Notes: a model not told the origin generated them from the letters alone. Positions 31,398 through 39,829 are shown, numbered from the stretch's first letter. The stretch: 64,000 bases of DNA from Caulobacter sp. D5 (GCF_003185805.1 NZ_QHJY01000033.1:1-64000), one strand, 5' to 3'. Numbers and translations: made by a program.

Positions 31398-32963
31398 CTA
31401 CTCCCGCGCCTTCAGCAGCACCGTCGGGAAGTCGGCCGGAACCGCCCCGTCGGCGTCACGCAGCAGGTGGCGGCCGCCCACCGGTAGGGGCAACGGTATC
31501 GACAGGCCGTCCTGCTCCTCCAGCCGCTGGAACAATCGCTCCGTCAGGCGCGCGACCACCGTCTCGTGGCCGGGACTATGGATCAGGTTCACCGTCTCGT
31601 TCGGATCGGCCTGCAGGTCGTAGAGTTCGTCGATGTCCCAGACGCCGTGATAGTGGATGTACTTGTAGCGGTCCTGGCGGATGGCGTGAACCGTCGGCGT
31701 CTGCGGAAAGTTGCGCTCCCAGTAGTATTCGTAGAGCAGTTCGGTGCGCCACGGCGGGTTCTCGCCGCGCGTCAGGGGCAGCATGTCCTCGCCTTGCAGG
31801 CCCTCGGGGGCCTCCAGGCCGGCGACCGCCAGCAGGGTCGGCGCGATGTCGAGATTGGCCACCACCTGCTCGACCACCGTCCCGCCCGGGAACAGCTCGG
31901 GGCAGCGGGCCAGCATCGGGATGCGCATCGACTCCTCGTAGGCCGTGCGCTTGTCGATCAGCCCGTGCTCGCCGAACGCGAAGCCGTTGTCGCCCATGTA
32001 GAGCACCAGCGTGCTGTCGAGATCGCCCCTGGCCTCCAGGTGGTCGAGGACGCGGCCGATGCCCTCGTCGACCGACAGCATCGTCTCGGCGTAGCGCTTG
32101 TAGTAGTGCGCAAGGTCCAGGTTGGTGTGGTACGGGAAATCGGCCCCGTGCCAGCTGTTGCGCTGGTTCTTGACCCAGACGGGCTGGCCTTGCGCCTGCT
32201 CGGGGGGCAGGTTCAGGCTCTCCGGATAGCGGAACTCGGCGTCGTCGTAGCGGCCCAGGTGGCGCGGCGCGGGAATGAACTCGGCGTGCACCGCCTTGTG
32301 GGCCAGGAACAGCAGCCAGGGCTTGTCGCCCTCGCGGCTCTCCAGCCAGTCCATGGCGTAGTCGGTCAGCTCATCGGTCAGGTAGCCCTTCTGGGGCACA
32401 CGCTCGCCGTTGACGTTCAGACCGTCGCCGTTGGGCCAGTAGTCGCCCTGGCCCTTGAAGCTGATCCAGTGGTCGAAGCCGCGCTGCGGGTCGTCGCCCT
32501 CCACGCCCATGTGCCACTTGCCGATGAAGGCGGTCTCGTAGCCGGCCGCTTGCAGGTACTCCGGGAAGAAGGTCACGTCCGGCCGGATCGGGTGGTTGTT
32601 GTCCACCACCCGGTGTTGGTGCGCGTAGAGGCCGGTGAAGATGGTCGCCCGCGACGGCGAGCACAGGGCCGTGGTCACGAAGGCGTTCTTGAAATGCGCG
32701 CCCTCGGCGGCCAGCCGGTCGAGCACCGGGGTCTCGACGAAGGGCTGGGCGCCGGTGAAGCCCATGGCGTCGAACCGATGGTCGTCGGTCAGCACCACGA
32801 CGATGTTGCGCGGCTTGACGCCGGGCTTGGCCTTCAGGACGAGGTCCTTGGGCCGCGGCGACGCGTCCTCTTCGCTCGACGCGTCCCAGGAGACGGCATG
32901 GAACGGCTTGTCCAGGCCCTGGGCGGCCAGCAGCACGCCGCGGGTGGTGGTGTCTTGCGTCAT
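31398..32963 (-). CDS. Cytoplasmic type I sulfatase
   Basis: A 521-residue sulfatase with the formylglycine motif Cys101-Ser-Pro-Ser-Arg105 (CSPSR), metal ligands Asp60/Asp61 in VVLTDDHR, GKWHMG and the late MGDNGFAFGEHGL. It has no signal peptide: the first 50 residues are hydrophilic, so it should act in the cytoplasm. The start at 32963 is preceded by GGGAG and lies 14 bp after the stop of the MFS carrier, implying an operon for uptake and then desulfation of a small sulfate ester. Maturation needs a formylglycine-generating enzyme, not encoded here. The open frame continues upstream only as a reading-frame shadow of the carrier gene. Substrate (sugar sulfate, choline sulfate or other) is undetermined. 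Confidence 0.92.
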   Translation of the reverse strand: MTQDTTTRGVLLAAQGLDKPFHAVSWDASSEEDASPRPKDLVLKAKPGVKPRNIVVVLTDDHRFDAMGFTGAQPFVETPVLDRLAAEGAHFKNAFVTTALCSPSRATIFTGLYAHQHRVVDNNHPIRPDVTFFPEYLQAAGYETAFIGKWHMGVEGDDPQRGFDHWISFKGQGDYWPNGDGLNVNGERVPQKGYLTDELTDYAMDWLESREGDKPWLLFLAHKAVHAEFIPAPRHLGRYDDAEFRYPESLNLPPEQAQGQPVWVKNQRNSWHGADFPYHTNLDLAHYYKRYAETMLSVDEGIGRVLDHLEARGDLDSTLVLYMGDNGFAFGEHGLIDKRTAYEESMRIPMLARCPELFPGGTVVEQVVANLDIAPTLLAVAGLEAPEGLQGEDMLPLTRGENPPWRTELLYEYYWERNFPQTPTVHAIRQDRYKYIHYHGVWDIDELYDLQADPNETVNLIHSPGHETVVARLTERLFQRLEEQDGLSIPLPLPVGGRHLLRDADGAVPADFPTVLLKARE

Positions 32964-32977
32964 CGGCTTGCTCCCGC

Positions 32978-34252
32978 TCAGGCCTGGGCCGTCTCGAGAC
33001 GCGGCACGAAGACCTGCAGCCAGGCCACGGCGATCAGGTAGGAGACGGCGGCGATGGCCAGCAGCGGCAGGTAGCCGGCGCCGCGCTGGAGCAGTTCCCC
33101 CGCCAGCAGCACGATGCCCATGCCGGCGAGGTTGCCGCAGAAGGCGCCGAAGCTGGTCACCGAGCCGACCCGGTCCTTGGGCGTGATGTCGGCGATGGTG
33201 GCGAACATGTTGGTCGAGAAGCCCTGATGCGCGGCGAGCGTCAGGCCCAGCAGCAGCACCGCCAGCCAGTAGTTGTCGACCAGCACCGCCAGCGGCACGG
33301 GCGTCACCAGCAGGGCGCAGACCAGCATCGAGCCCTTGCGGACGGTGTTGATCGAAAGGCCCCGGGCCAGCAGCCGCGAGGCGATCCAGCCGGAGAACAC
33401 CGAGCCGACGGCCGCGAAGCCGTAGACCACGGCCAGGGGCTTGCCGATGTCGTGCATGCCGACGTGGAAGACCCGATGGAAGAAGTCCGGGGCCCAGAAC
33501 AGCAGCAGCCACCAGACCTGGTCCGACAGCGCCTTGGCGCCGGCCACGCCCCAGGTGCGGCGGTCCGACAGCAGCACCTTCAGGCCGATCTTGCCCGTCG
33601 GCCGCCCTGCGACCTCGACCGGCTTGTCGGGCGCGAGCTGCAAGCCGCGCGTCGAGACGAACCACAGGGCCACCCACAGGAAGCCCAGCGCGCCGACCAC
33701 CACGAACGAGGCCCGCCAACCAACGACCGCCGACAGCAGCGGCAGCAGCAGCGGCGTGACGATGGCTCCGACGTTGGAGGCGCCGTTGGAGATGCCGAAC
33801 GCCACCGACCGCATCCGCGCCGAGAACAGCGCCCCGATGGTCTTCACATAGGACGGCGTGCCCATCGACTCCGTCGCGCCCAGGGCCACGCGGGCGGCCG
33901 AGAACTGCAGCATGGTGTTGGCGCCGCCATGGGCCATGGCCGCCAGGCTCCAGGTCGCCACCCCCACGGGCGCGGCCCATTTGACGCCGAGCTTGTCGAC
34001 GATGCCGCCGGTGAACAGGAAGGCGATCGCCGCCGAGAACTGGAAGAGCGAGGCGAGGCGCCCGTAGTCGGCGTCGCTCCAGCCCATGTCCTGCTCGATG
34101 ATCGGCTTGAGCACGGCGATCACCTGCCGGTCCACGTAGTTGAGGATGCCGGCGAAGATGATCAGGCCCAGCAGCAGCCAGCGACGGCGCTCGGCCGCGG
34201 TCTGGGCGGGCGTCTGACCCGCGGTCTGGGACACGGCTGCGGCATCGGTCAT
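32978..34252 (-). CDS. MFS transporter (ACS/hexuronate-like) paired with sulfatase
   Basis: A 424-residue carrier with about 12 membrane helices. NYVDRQVIAVLKPIIEQDMGW at the N-terminus, ATESMGTPSYVKTIGALF and NGASNVGAIVTPLLLPLL are typical of the anion:cation symporter group related to ExuT. It precedes the sulfatase by 14 bp in a probable two-gene operon. Anionic sulfated or acidic sugars are plausible cargo. Its 5' side faces the divergent dipeptidase gene across 276 bp in which no further gene was seen. Confidence 0.9.
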   Translation of the reverse strand: MTDAAAVSQTAGQTPAQTAAERRRWLLLGLIIFAGILNYVDRQVIAVLKPIIEQDMGWSDADYGRLASLFQFSAAIAFLFTGGIVDKLGVKWAAPVGVATWSLAAMAHGGANTMLQFSAARVALGATESMGTPSYVKTIGALFSARMRSVAFGISNGASNVGAIVTPLLLPLLSAVVGWRASFVVVGALGFLWVALWFVSTRGLQLAPDKPVEVAGRPTGKIGLKVLLSDRRTWGVAGAKALSDQVWWLLLFWAPDFFHRVFHVGMHDIGKPLAVVYGFAAVGSVFSGWIASRLLARGLSINTVRKGSMLVCALLVTPVPLAVLVDNYWLAVLLLGLTLAAHQGFSTNMFATIADITPKDRVGSVTSFGAFCGNLAGMGIVLLAGELLQRGAGYLPLLAIAAVSYLIAVAWLQVFVPRLETAQA

Positions 34253-34528
34253 CGAACGGTCTCCAAAGCAAAGCCAAACCCGATGGCGACGCTAGGAATT
34301 ACGCCTTAGACGAGGCCGCGCCGGGCAGGTTGGCAGAATTTCTGGACGCCCTGCCAGCACCGCCGCCGCGCCCAGCTTTACCGGCGGCAATATCCGACAT
34401 GAGAACACCGCATTGGTCGCCGCCGCAAAGCCCGGTCTAGCGTCGCAGAAGGCCGCGCCCCCTCGGGGTCTCTGGCCGCTCCCCTCCCCCGATCGCAAAC
34501 CAGAGCCGACCACAGAAAGCTCGACGTC

Positions 34529-35746
34529 ATGTTCCGTCCCCTCCTCCTCGCCACCGTGGGCCTGCTGGCCCTGGCGACCGCCGGCGCAACCCGCGCCGCC
34601 GATCTCGACGCCAAGGCCGTCCATGCCCGCGTCCTGGTGCTCGACAGCCACGTGGACGTGCCCCAGGACCTGGGCGTCGGCGCGCACGAGGCGGCCGTTG
34701 ACGGCGACGGCCAGGTCGACCTGCCCAAACTCGAGCACGGCGGCGTCGATGCAGCGGTGCTGGCGGTCTTCGTCTCGCAAGGCCCGCGTACGCCGGAGGG
34801 CTACGCCAAGGCCCGCAAGGACGCCGACGCCAAGCTGGCCGCCATTCGGGGGATCGCCGAGCGCCATCCCGACCGCGCCGTACTGGCCCTGAAGGCCGCC
34901 GACGTCGAGGCCGCCGCCAAGGCCGGCAAGCGGGCGATCATCGTCGGCTTCCTCAACGCCTACCCGTTCGGCGAAGACCTGGCGCCGATCGACGCATATT
35001 ACACCTTGGGCGTGCGCAGCTTCGGCTTCGTCCACGCCGGCAACAACGCCTTCGCCGACTCCTCGCGTCCCAGCGGCGGGACCAAGGTCGAGTGGGGCGG
35101 GCTGTCGCCGCTGGGCAAGCAGGCGGTGGCCAGGCTCAACGACCTGGGCGTGATCATCGACGTCTCGCAGCTGACGCCGGACGGTGTGAAGCAGGTTCTG
35201 GCGCTCAGCCGCGCGCCGGTCGTGGCCAGCCACTCGGGCGTGCAGGGCGTGGTCGACAGCCCGCGCAACCTGTCAGACGCCGAACTCGACGCCATCGCCG
35301 CCAAGAGCGGGGTCGTGCAGATCGTCGCCTTCGGCCCCTACCTCGTGCGGCCCGGCGTCGATTTCCCGCCCAAGGTCGCTGCCCTGCGCGCGCAATACGC
35401 CCTGCCGGTCGCCTATGTCCGCCCTGCCGACGGGACCGAGGCGCTGACGCCCGAGAAGCGGCTGGACTACAGCCACGCCGTCAACGCCCTGCTGCCCAAG
35501 GCGACGGTGAAGGACCTGGCCGACTCCGTCGACTACGCCGTCAAGCGCGTCGGGATCGACCATGTGGGCCTGTCGTCCGACTTCAACCACGGCGGCGGCG
35601 TCGTCGGCTGGAGCAACGAGGGCGAAGCCGCCAACGTCACCGCCGAGCTGGTGCGGCGCGGCTATTCCGAGGCCGATATCGGCAAGCTGTGGGGCGGCAA
35701 CTACCTGCGCGTCTTCCGCGCCGTCGAGAAGGCCGCCAAGCACTAG
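34529..35746 (+). CDS. M19 (renal dipeptidase-like) protein with altered metal site
   Basis: A 405-residue secreted or periplasmic protein (signal peptide ending near TRAAD, about 24) of the membrane dipeptidase family. Conserved parts: HVDVP (His41, Asp43), ASHSGV (His235), GIDHVGLSSDFNH and GGNYLRVF. Two ligands of the binuclear zinc site are replaced compared with human dipeptidase: the bridging Glu position in the GxEGG/MENGY segment is Leu142 (GFLNAY), and the His of DLAH is Gln214 (DVSQ). The second change is seen in some bacterial members, but the loss of Glu is unusual. It may bind one metal or be non-catalytic. It lies 118 bp before the amidase operon; relation to it is uncertain. 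Confidence 0.85.
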   Translation: MFRPLLLATVGLLALATAGATRAADLDAKAVHARVLVLDSHVDVPQDLGVGAHEAAVDGDGQVDLPKLEHGGVDAAVLAVFVSQGPRTPEGYAKARKDADAKLAAIRGIAERHPDRAVLALKAADVEAAAKAGKRAIIVGFLNAYPFGEDLAPIDAYYTLGVRSFGFVHAGNNAFADSSRPSGGTKVEWGGLSPLGKQAVARLNDLGVIIDVSQLTPDGVKQVLALSRAPVVASHSGVQGVVDSPRNLSDAELDAIAAKSGVVQIVAFGPYLVRPGVDFPPKVAALRAQYALPVAYVRPADGTEALTPEKRLDYSHAVNALLPKATVKDLADSVDYAVKRVGIDHVGLSSDFNHGGGVVGWSNEGEAANVTAELVRRGYSEADIGKLWGGNYLRVFRAVEKAAKH

Positions 35747-35753
35747 ACGTCGA

Positions 35754-35803
35754 ACGCCGCCGGTTCAGTTGCCGCGATCCGCAACCAACTTTTCCGGCGG
35801 CGT
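35754..35803 (+). other. Extended stem-loop between dipeptidase and amidase operon
   Basis: Perfect 10-bp outer arms, ACGCCGCCGG (35754-35763) and CCGGCGGCGT (35794-35803), with an inner GTTGC/GCAAC stem (35768-35772 and 35781-35785). It starts 7 bp after the dipeptidase stop and is followed by a short T-rich stretch. It may terminate the dipeptidase transcript or form part of a leader of the next operon. It does not show the features I know of guanidine riboswitches. Confidence 0.5.
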
Positions 35804-35864
35804 CATTTCTCGAAGCGTCGCGTGCTGGTCTTGGTGATCTCAAGAGACACCAGGGAATCCAGCC

Positions 35865-36509
35865 TTGACCTACACCCCCGACAACGCCCGGCCGATGATC
35901 GTCGGTCAGCCCGTCCTCGTCGTCATCGACGTCCAGAAGGGCTCGTTCATGGACTGGGCGCCGTCGGAGCGCCTGCCCCTGCTGCCCGACCGGGTGGAGC
36001 GCATGCACCGCGTGCGCACCCTGGTCGACGCCGCCCGCGCGGCCGACATCCCCGTGGTGTTCTTCAAGGAAGTGCACCGCCCCAACATGATCGACTTCGG
36101 CCGCGAGCTGGACGGCCGCGAGGACGTGCACTGCATAGAGACCTCGCCGGGCACCGAGTTCGCCATCGAGGAGCTGGGCATCGTCGAGGGCGACTACCTG
36201 CTCGCCAAGCGCCGCTACTCCTGCTTCTACGGCACCGAGCTGGAGATCCTGCTCAAGGGCCTGAAGGCCGAAACGCTGATCCTCTGCGGCGGCTTCACCG
36301 ACGTTTGCGTGCACTACACCTTCGTCGACGGCCACCAGGGCGACTACTACTGCCGCGTGGTCGAGGACTGCGTGACGGCCTCGTCGACGCCGGCCCACGA
36401 CGCGGCGCTGAACGCCATGGAGTACATGCAGACCGGCGCCCGCCGGATGTCGGACGAGATCATCGACGGCTTCGAGGCCTTCGCCGCCAAGAAGGAGAGC
36501 GCCGCGTGA
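35865..36509 (+). CDS. Isochorismatase-like cysteine hydrolase (possible biuret/ureide amidase)
   Basis: A 214-residue cytosolic hydrolase with the family triad Asp22 (VVIDVQ), Lys115 (LLAKRRYS) and Cys148 (GGFTDVCVHYT), plus the typical cis-peptide motif before the cysteine. A TTG start is chosen because AGGGAA lies 8-13 bp upstream and no in-frame ATG gives the conserved N-terminus. The stop overlaps the GTG of the next gene (GTGA). Family members include biuret hydrolase, ureidoacrylate hydrolase, nicotinamidase and N-carbamoylsarcosine amidase. With allophanate hydrolase three genes downstream, hydrolysis of biuret to allophanate is a natural reading, though residues specific to biuret hydrolase cannot be confirmed by eye. 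Confidence 0.88.
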   Translation: MTYTPDNARPMIVGQPVLVVIDVQKGSFMDWAPSERLPLLPDRVERMHRVRTLVDAARAADIPVVFFKEVHRPNMIDFGRELDGREDVHCIETSPGTEFAIEELGIVEGDYLLAKRRYSCFYGTELEILLKGLKAETLILCGGFTDVCVHYTFVDGHQGDYYCRVVEDCVTASSTPAHDAALNAMEYMQTGARRMSDEIIDGFEAFAAKKESAA

Positions 36510-37327
36510 GCACGGCCGATCCCTACGGCGCCCAGGCCCATGCCCGCGCCCAGGGCGGCGCGGTGGTCGAGGCCATGCCCACCCTGCCCGCCTCGGCCGC
36601 GGCTGATCTGCCCGAAGGCGTCTCGCCGGACGACATGGTCTGGGCCGAGACGATCGCGGCCGGCGGCTACGCCTCAAAGCAGATCGCCCGCGGGACCCGC
36701 CTGCGCCTGACCGACCTGGCCGGCGACGGTTGCGTCTCAATGCTGCTGTTCAACGCCGAGCGACCGGTCGAGCGGCTGAACGTGGCCGACACCCTGAAGA
36801 TCCAGTGGAACGGCTATCTCGGCGCCGGGCGCTTCCTGCTGTCGGACATGGGCCGGGCGCTGATGAGCATCCTGGAAGACGACGCCGGCACGCACGACGC
36901 CTTCTGCGGTCCGTCCACGCCCTGTAGCATCGCCGCCAAGTACGGCCAGGCCGGAAACTACGGCCCGCATCCGTCGAGCCGCGAGCGGTTCGGCCTAGCG
37001 GTCGGCAAGTACGGCCTTGGCCGCAAGGACATCCATCCCTGCGTCACCTGGTTCAAGGGCGCCAAGGTCGAGGCCGACGGGGCGATCACGCCCCAGGTCG
37101 GCCCGTTCGCGCCTGGGCGCAGCCTGCTGTTGCGGGCCGAGATGGACCTGATCGTGGTGCTGGCCAACACCCCGCACGTGATGGACCCGCGCCCGGATTA
37201 CACGGTCACGCCCGTGCGGGCCCAGGCCTGGCGCGGCCCGGCGGCGCCGGCCGACGATCCGATCCGCACCAGCACGCCGGAAGGCCTGCGCGCCTTCCTG
37301 AACGTCGAAGACTACTACGCCCGCTAG
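36506..37327 (+). CDS. DUF1989 protein A (urea carboxylase-associated / CgdA-B-like)
   Basis: A 273-residue cytosolic protein with a GTG start that overlaps the upstream stop by four bases. Conserved parts include the IARGTRLRLTDLAGDGCVSMLLFNA core, CGPSTPCSIAAKYG, DIHPCVTWFKGAKV and VLANTPHVMDP. This is the larger of the two DUF1989 proteins normally found together next to urea carboxylase. Published work assigns such pairs as the two subunits of carboxyguanidine deiminase, which converts carboxyguanidine to allophanate. Here it is followed 9 bp later by the second subunit. No carboxylase that would make carboxyguanidine is present. Confidence 0.88.
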   Translation: MSTADPYGAQAHARAQGGAVVEAMPTLPASAAADLPEGVSPDDMVWAETIAAGGYASKQIARGTRLRLTDLAGDGCVSMLLFNAERPVERLNVADTLKIQWNGYLGAGRFLLSDMGRALMSILEDDAGTHDAFCGPSTPCSIAAKYGQAGNYGPHPSSRERFGLAVGKYGLGRKDIHPCVTWFKGAKVEADGAITPQVGPFAPGRSLLLRAEMDLIVVLANTPHVMDPRPDYTVTPVRAQAWRGPAAPADDPIRTSTPEGLRAFLNVEDYYAR

Positions 37328-37336
37328 GAGGGTCCG

Positions 37337-37957
37337 ATGCGCGAAGACCTCAACACGACGGTGCTGCACGACGAGGTGGTGCCCGCGCGCGCCCCGTGGA
37401 TGCACGACCTCAAGGCCGGCGAGACGCTGGAGATCATCGACCTGGAGGGCAATCAGGCGGTCGACTTCCTGATGTACGCCACCGCCGACGACGCCGAACG
37501 CTACAGCGCCCAGGACACCATCGCCGCTCAGGGCAACCTCTTCCTGCGCGACGGGGCGGTGCTGCTGTCGAACGAGGGCCGGCCGATGATGCGGATCGTG
37601 GCCACCAACGTCGCCTATCACGACACCATCGGCGGGGCCTGCTCATGCGAGAGCAACACCCTGCGCTACGGCCATCACACCAAGAACCAGCACGCCTGCG
37701 TCGACAACTTCCTCGACGCCAACGGCCGGGCCGGCCGCAACAAGCGCGACATGGTCAGCAACATCAACTGGTTCATGAACGTGCCCGTCGAGGCCGACGG
37801 CGCGCTGGGCATCGTCGACGGCATCTCGGCCCCGGGCCTGTCGGTGACCCTGCTGGCCGAGATGGACGTCACGGTGGTGGTCTCCAACTGCCCGCAGATC
37901 AACAACCCCTGCAACGGCTTCAACCCGACGCCGGTGCGGATGGTGGTGCGGGCGTGA
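37337..37957 (+). CDS. DUF1989 protein B (urea carboxylase-associated / CgdA-B-like)
   Basis: A 206-residue cytosolic DUF1989 protein with a GGAGGG ribosome site. Conserved segments are IIDLEGNQAVDFLMY, GGACSCESNTLRYG (Cys cluster), HACVDNFL and SNCPQINNPCNGFNPTPVR. It is the smaller partner of the preceding protein and matches urea-carboxylase-associated protein 2. The stop overlaps the GTG of the allophanate hydrolase gene by four bases, so all four genes from the amidase to the hydrolase are tightly coupled. Confidence 0.88.
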   Translation: MREDLNTTVLHDEVVPARAPWMHDLKAGETLEIIDLEGNQAVDFLMYATADDAERYSAQDTIAAQGNLFLRDGAVLLSNEGRPMMRIVATNVAYHDTIGGACSCESNTLRYGHHTKNQHACVDNFLDANGRAGRNKRDMVSNINWFMNVPVEADGALGIVDGISAPGLSVTLLAEMDVTVVVSNCPQINNPCNGFNPTPVRMVVRA

Positions 37958-39702
37958 CCGCGCGGGCCATCGCGGCCGCCGTCGCCGCCGGCGTGACGAG
38001 CGCGCTGGAGGCGGCCGACGCCGCCCTGGCCCGCATCGCCGCCTATGACGCCGTCCAGCCCCAGGTCTGGATCGAGCGGCTGGATCCCGAGGTCGTCCAC
38101 GCCTACGCCCGCGCCGTCGACGCCCGGATCGCCGCGGGTGAAGTCCTGCCGCTGGCCGGCGCGACCTTCGCCATCAAGGACAACATCGACTTGGCCGGCC
38201 TGCCCACGACGGCCGGCTGTCCGGATTTCGCCTATGCGCCGGAGGCCTCGGCCGTTGTAGTCCAGCGGTTGATCGCGGCCGGAGCGATCCCGGTCGGCAA
38301 GACCAATCTCGACCAGTTCGCCACCGGCCTGAACGGCACGCGCAGCCCGCACGGCGCGCCGCACTGCGTGTTCAACCGCGCCTTCGTCAGCGGCGGATCG
38401 AGCTCGGGCTCGGCCGTCGCCGTGGGCGCGGGCTTGGTCGACTTCGCCCTGGGCACCGACACCGCCGGCTCGGGCCGAGTGCCGGCCGCCTTCAACAACC
38501 TCGTCGGCTTCAAGCCCACCAAGGGCCGCTGGAGCACCAGCGGCCTCATGCCGGCCTGCCGGTCGCTGGACTGCATCAGCGTCTTCACCCACGACCTCGA
38601 CGACGCCGAACTCGTGGACGCCGTCGCCGCCGGCTTCGACGCCGCCGATCCGTTCTCGCGTCCGCTGGAAGACCGCCCGCGCGGCGCCAAGCGGCTGGGC
38701 GTTCCCCTGCCCCAGCAGCGCAACTTCCTCGGCGATGCAACCGCCGCCTATCTCTACGAGCAGGCGCTGGAGCGCTTCGCCGCCGACGGTGCGGAGATCG
38801 TGCCGATCGACATCGACTTCCTCAGCGAGGCCGCCCAGCTGCTGTACGGCGGCCCGTGGGTGGCCGAGCGGACGACGGCGCTGAAAACGATGCTGGCGGA
38901 GAAACCGGACGCCATCGATCCCACCGTGCGCACCATCGTCGAGGCCGGCCTGGGCGTCACCGCCGTCGAGCTGTTCGAGGGCGAATACCGGCTGAAGGCC
39001 CTGGCCCGCCGAGCCGAAGCTATGTGGGACGAGATCGACCTGCTGGTCCTGCCCACCGCGCCGACCGCCTTCCGCATCGCCGAGATGAAGGCCGAGCCGA
39101 TCCGGCTGAACGCGGCGCTGGGCCTCTACACCAATTTCGTCAACCTGCTCGACATGAGCGCCCTGGCCGTGCCGGCGGGCTTCCGCGGCGGCGATGTCGG
39201 CTTCGGCGTCACCCTGATCGGCCCGGCCCACGCCGACCGCGCCCTGATCGCCGCCGCTCGCCCCTATCTGGCGCGGCCAGATGCGCCTGCTCCCGTCCTC
39301 GACCTTGGAGACAAGATGGAAACCGTCACCCTCGCCGTCGTCGGCGCCCACCTGGAAGGCATGCCGCTGCACTGGCAGCTGACCTCGCGCAACGCCCGCT
39401 TCCTGGGCGCGGCGAAGACCGCCGACAGCTACCGCCTCTACGCCATCGCCAACTCGACCCCGCCGAAGCCGGCGCTGGTGTTTTCGGAAGGGGGCGCGCC
39501 GATCGCCGTCGAGCTCTACGAGCTGGACCTGGCCGCCTTCGGCAGCTTCACCGCCGAGGTGCCCGCCCCTCTGGCCATCGGCTCGGTGACGCTGGACGAC
39601 GGCCGCACGGTGAAGGGCTTCGTGGCCGAACCCCGCGCACTGGATGGCGCAACCGAGATCACCGGCTTCGGCGGGTGGCGGGCCTATATCGCCAGTCTTT
39701 GA
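37954..39702 (+). CDS. atzF: Allophanate hydrolase
   Basis: A 582-residue protein: an N-terminal amidase-signature domain (about 1-440) with the Lys75, cis-Ser149 and nucleophile Ser173 triad (FAIKDN, GGSSSGSA, GTDTAGSGRVPA), followed by the C-terminal domain (about 455-582; GAHLEGMPLHWQL, GFGGWRAYIASL) specific to AtzF/DUR1-type allophanate hydrolases. It hydrolyses allophanate to ammonia and carbon dioxide in the cytosol. The GTG start overlaps the upstream stop (GTGA); the longer open frame seen upstream belongs to another gene. The N-terminal 15 residues are slightly short of some homologues. Last gene of the amidase/DUF1989 operon, followed by a large inverted repeat. Confidence 0.93.
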   Translation: MTARAIAAAVAAGVTSALEAADAALARIAAYDAVQPQVWIERLDPEVVHAYARAVDARIAAGEVLPLAGATFAIKDNIDLAGLPTTAGCPDFAYAPEASAVVVQRLIAAGAIPVGKTNLDQFATGLNGTRSPHGAPHCVFNRAFVSGGSSSGSAVAVGAGLVDFALGTDTAGSGRVPAAFNNLVGFKPTKGRWSTSGLMPACRSLDCISVFTHDLDDAELVDAVAAGFDAADPFSRPLEDRPRGAKRLGVPLPQQRNFLGDATAAYLYEQALERFAADGAEIVPIDIDFLSEAAQLLYGGPWVAERTTALKTMLAEKPDAIDPTVRTIVEAGLGVTAVELFEGEYRLKALARRAEAMWDEIDLLVLPTAPTAFRIAEMKAEPIRLNAALGLYTNFVNLLDMSALAVPAGFRGGDVGFGVTLIGPAHADRALIAAARPYLARPDAPAPVLDLGDKMETVTLAVVGAHLEGMPLHWQLTSRNARFLGAAKTADSYRLYAIANSTPPKPALVFSEGGAPIAVELYELDLAAFGSFTAEVPAPLAIGSVTLDDGRTVKGFVAEPRALDGATEITGFGGWRAYIASL

Positions 39703-39714
39703 GCCGCCACTTCA

Positions 39715-39815
39715 CCCGTAAAATCCCCGCGAAAGCGGGGACCCAGGCGTTTTATCCTCGGGCGCCATGCGCTTCAGAAAGGCCTAGGCCCCCGCTTTCG
39801 CGGGGATTTTACGGG
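39715..39815. repeat. Inverted repeat with perfect 26-bp arms
   Basis: Arms at 39715-39740 and 39790-39815 are exact reverse complements; each starts or ends with CCCGTAAAATCCCCGC and contains its own CCCCGC-GAAA-GCGGGG mini-hairpin. The 49-bp spacer has no ORF. The element lies between the convergent allophanate hydrolase and lipase genes and probably also stops transcription from both sides. It resembles REP/MITE-type dispersed repeats. Confidence 0.8.
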
Positions 39816-39829
39816 TTTGGGGGAACGCC

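Noticed and set aside
31398-34277. 959-residue fusion with the sulfatase at its C-terminus
   Set aside because: The upstream half is the MFS gene read in the wrong frame. The sulfatase has its own ATG and ribosome site at 32963.
35747-35864. Guanidine riboswitch before the DUF1989 operon
   Set aside because: I looked for the conserved ykkC-type sequence blocks and tandem ACGR/GGG hairpins and did not see them; only a plain stem-loop is present.
36506-37957. Aminomethyltransferase-like function for the DUF1989 pair
   Set aside because: These proteins are sometimes labelled aminomethyltransferase-related, but the folate-binding GcvT motifs are absent and the allophanate hydrolase context fits the deiminase role better.
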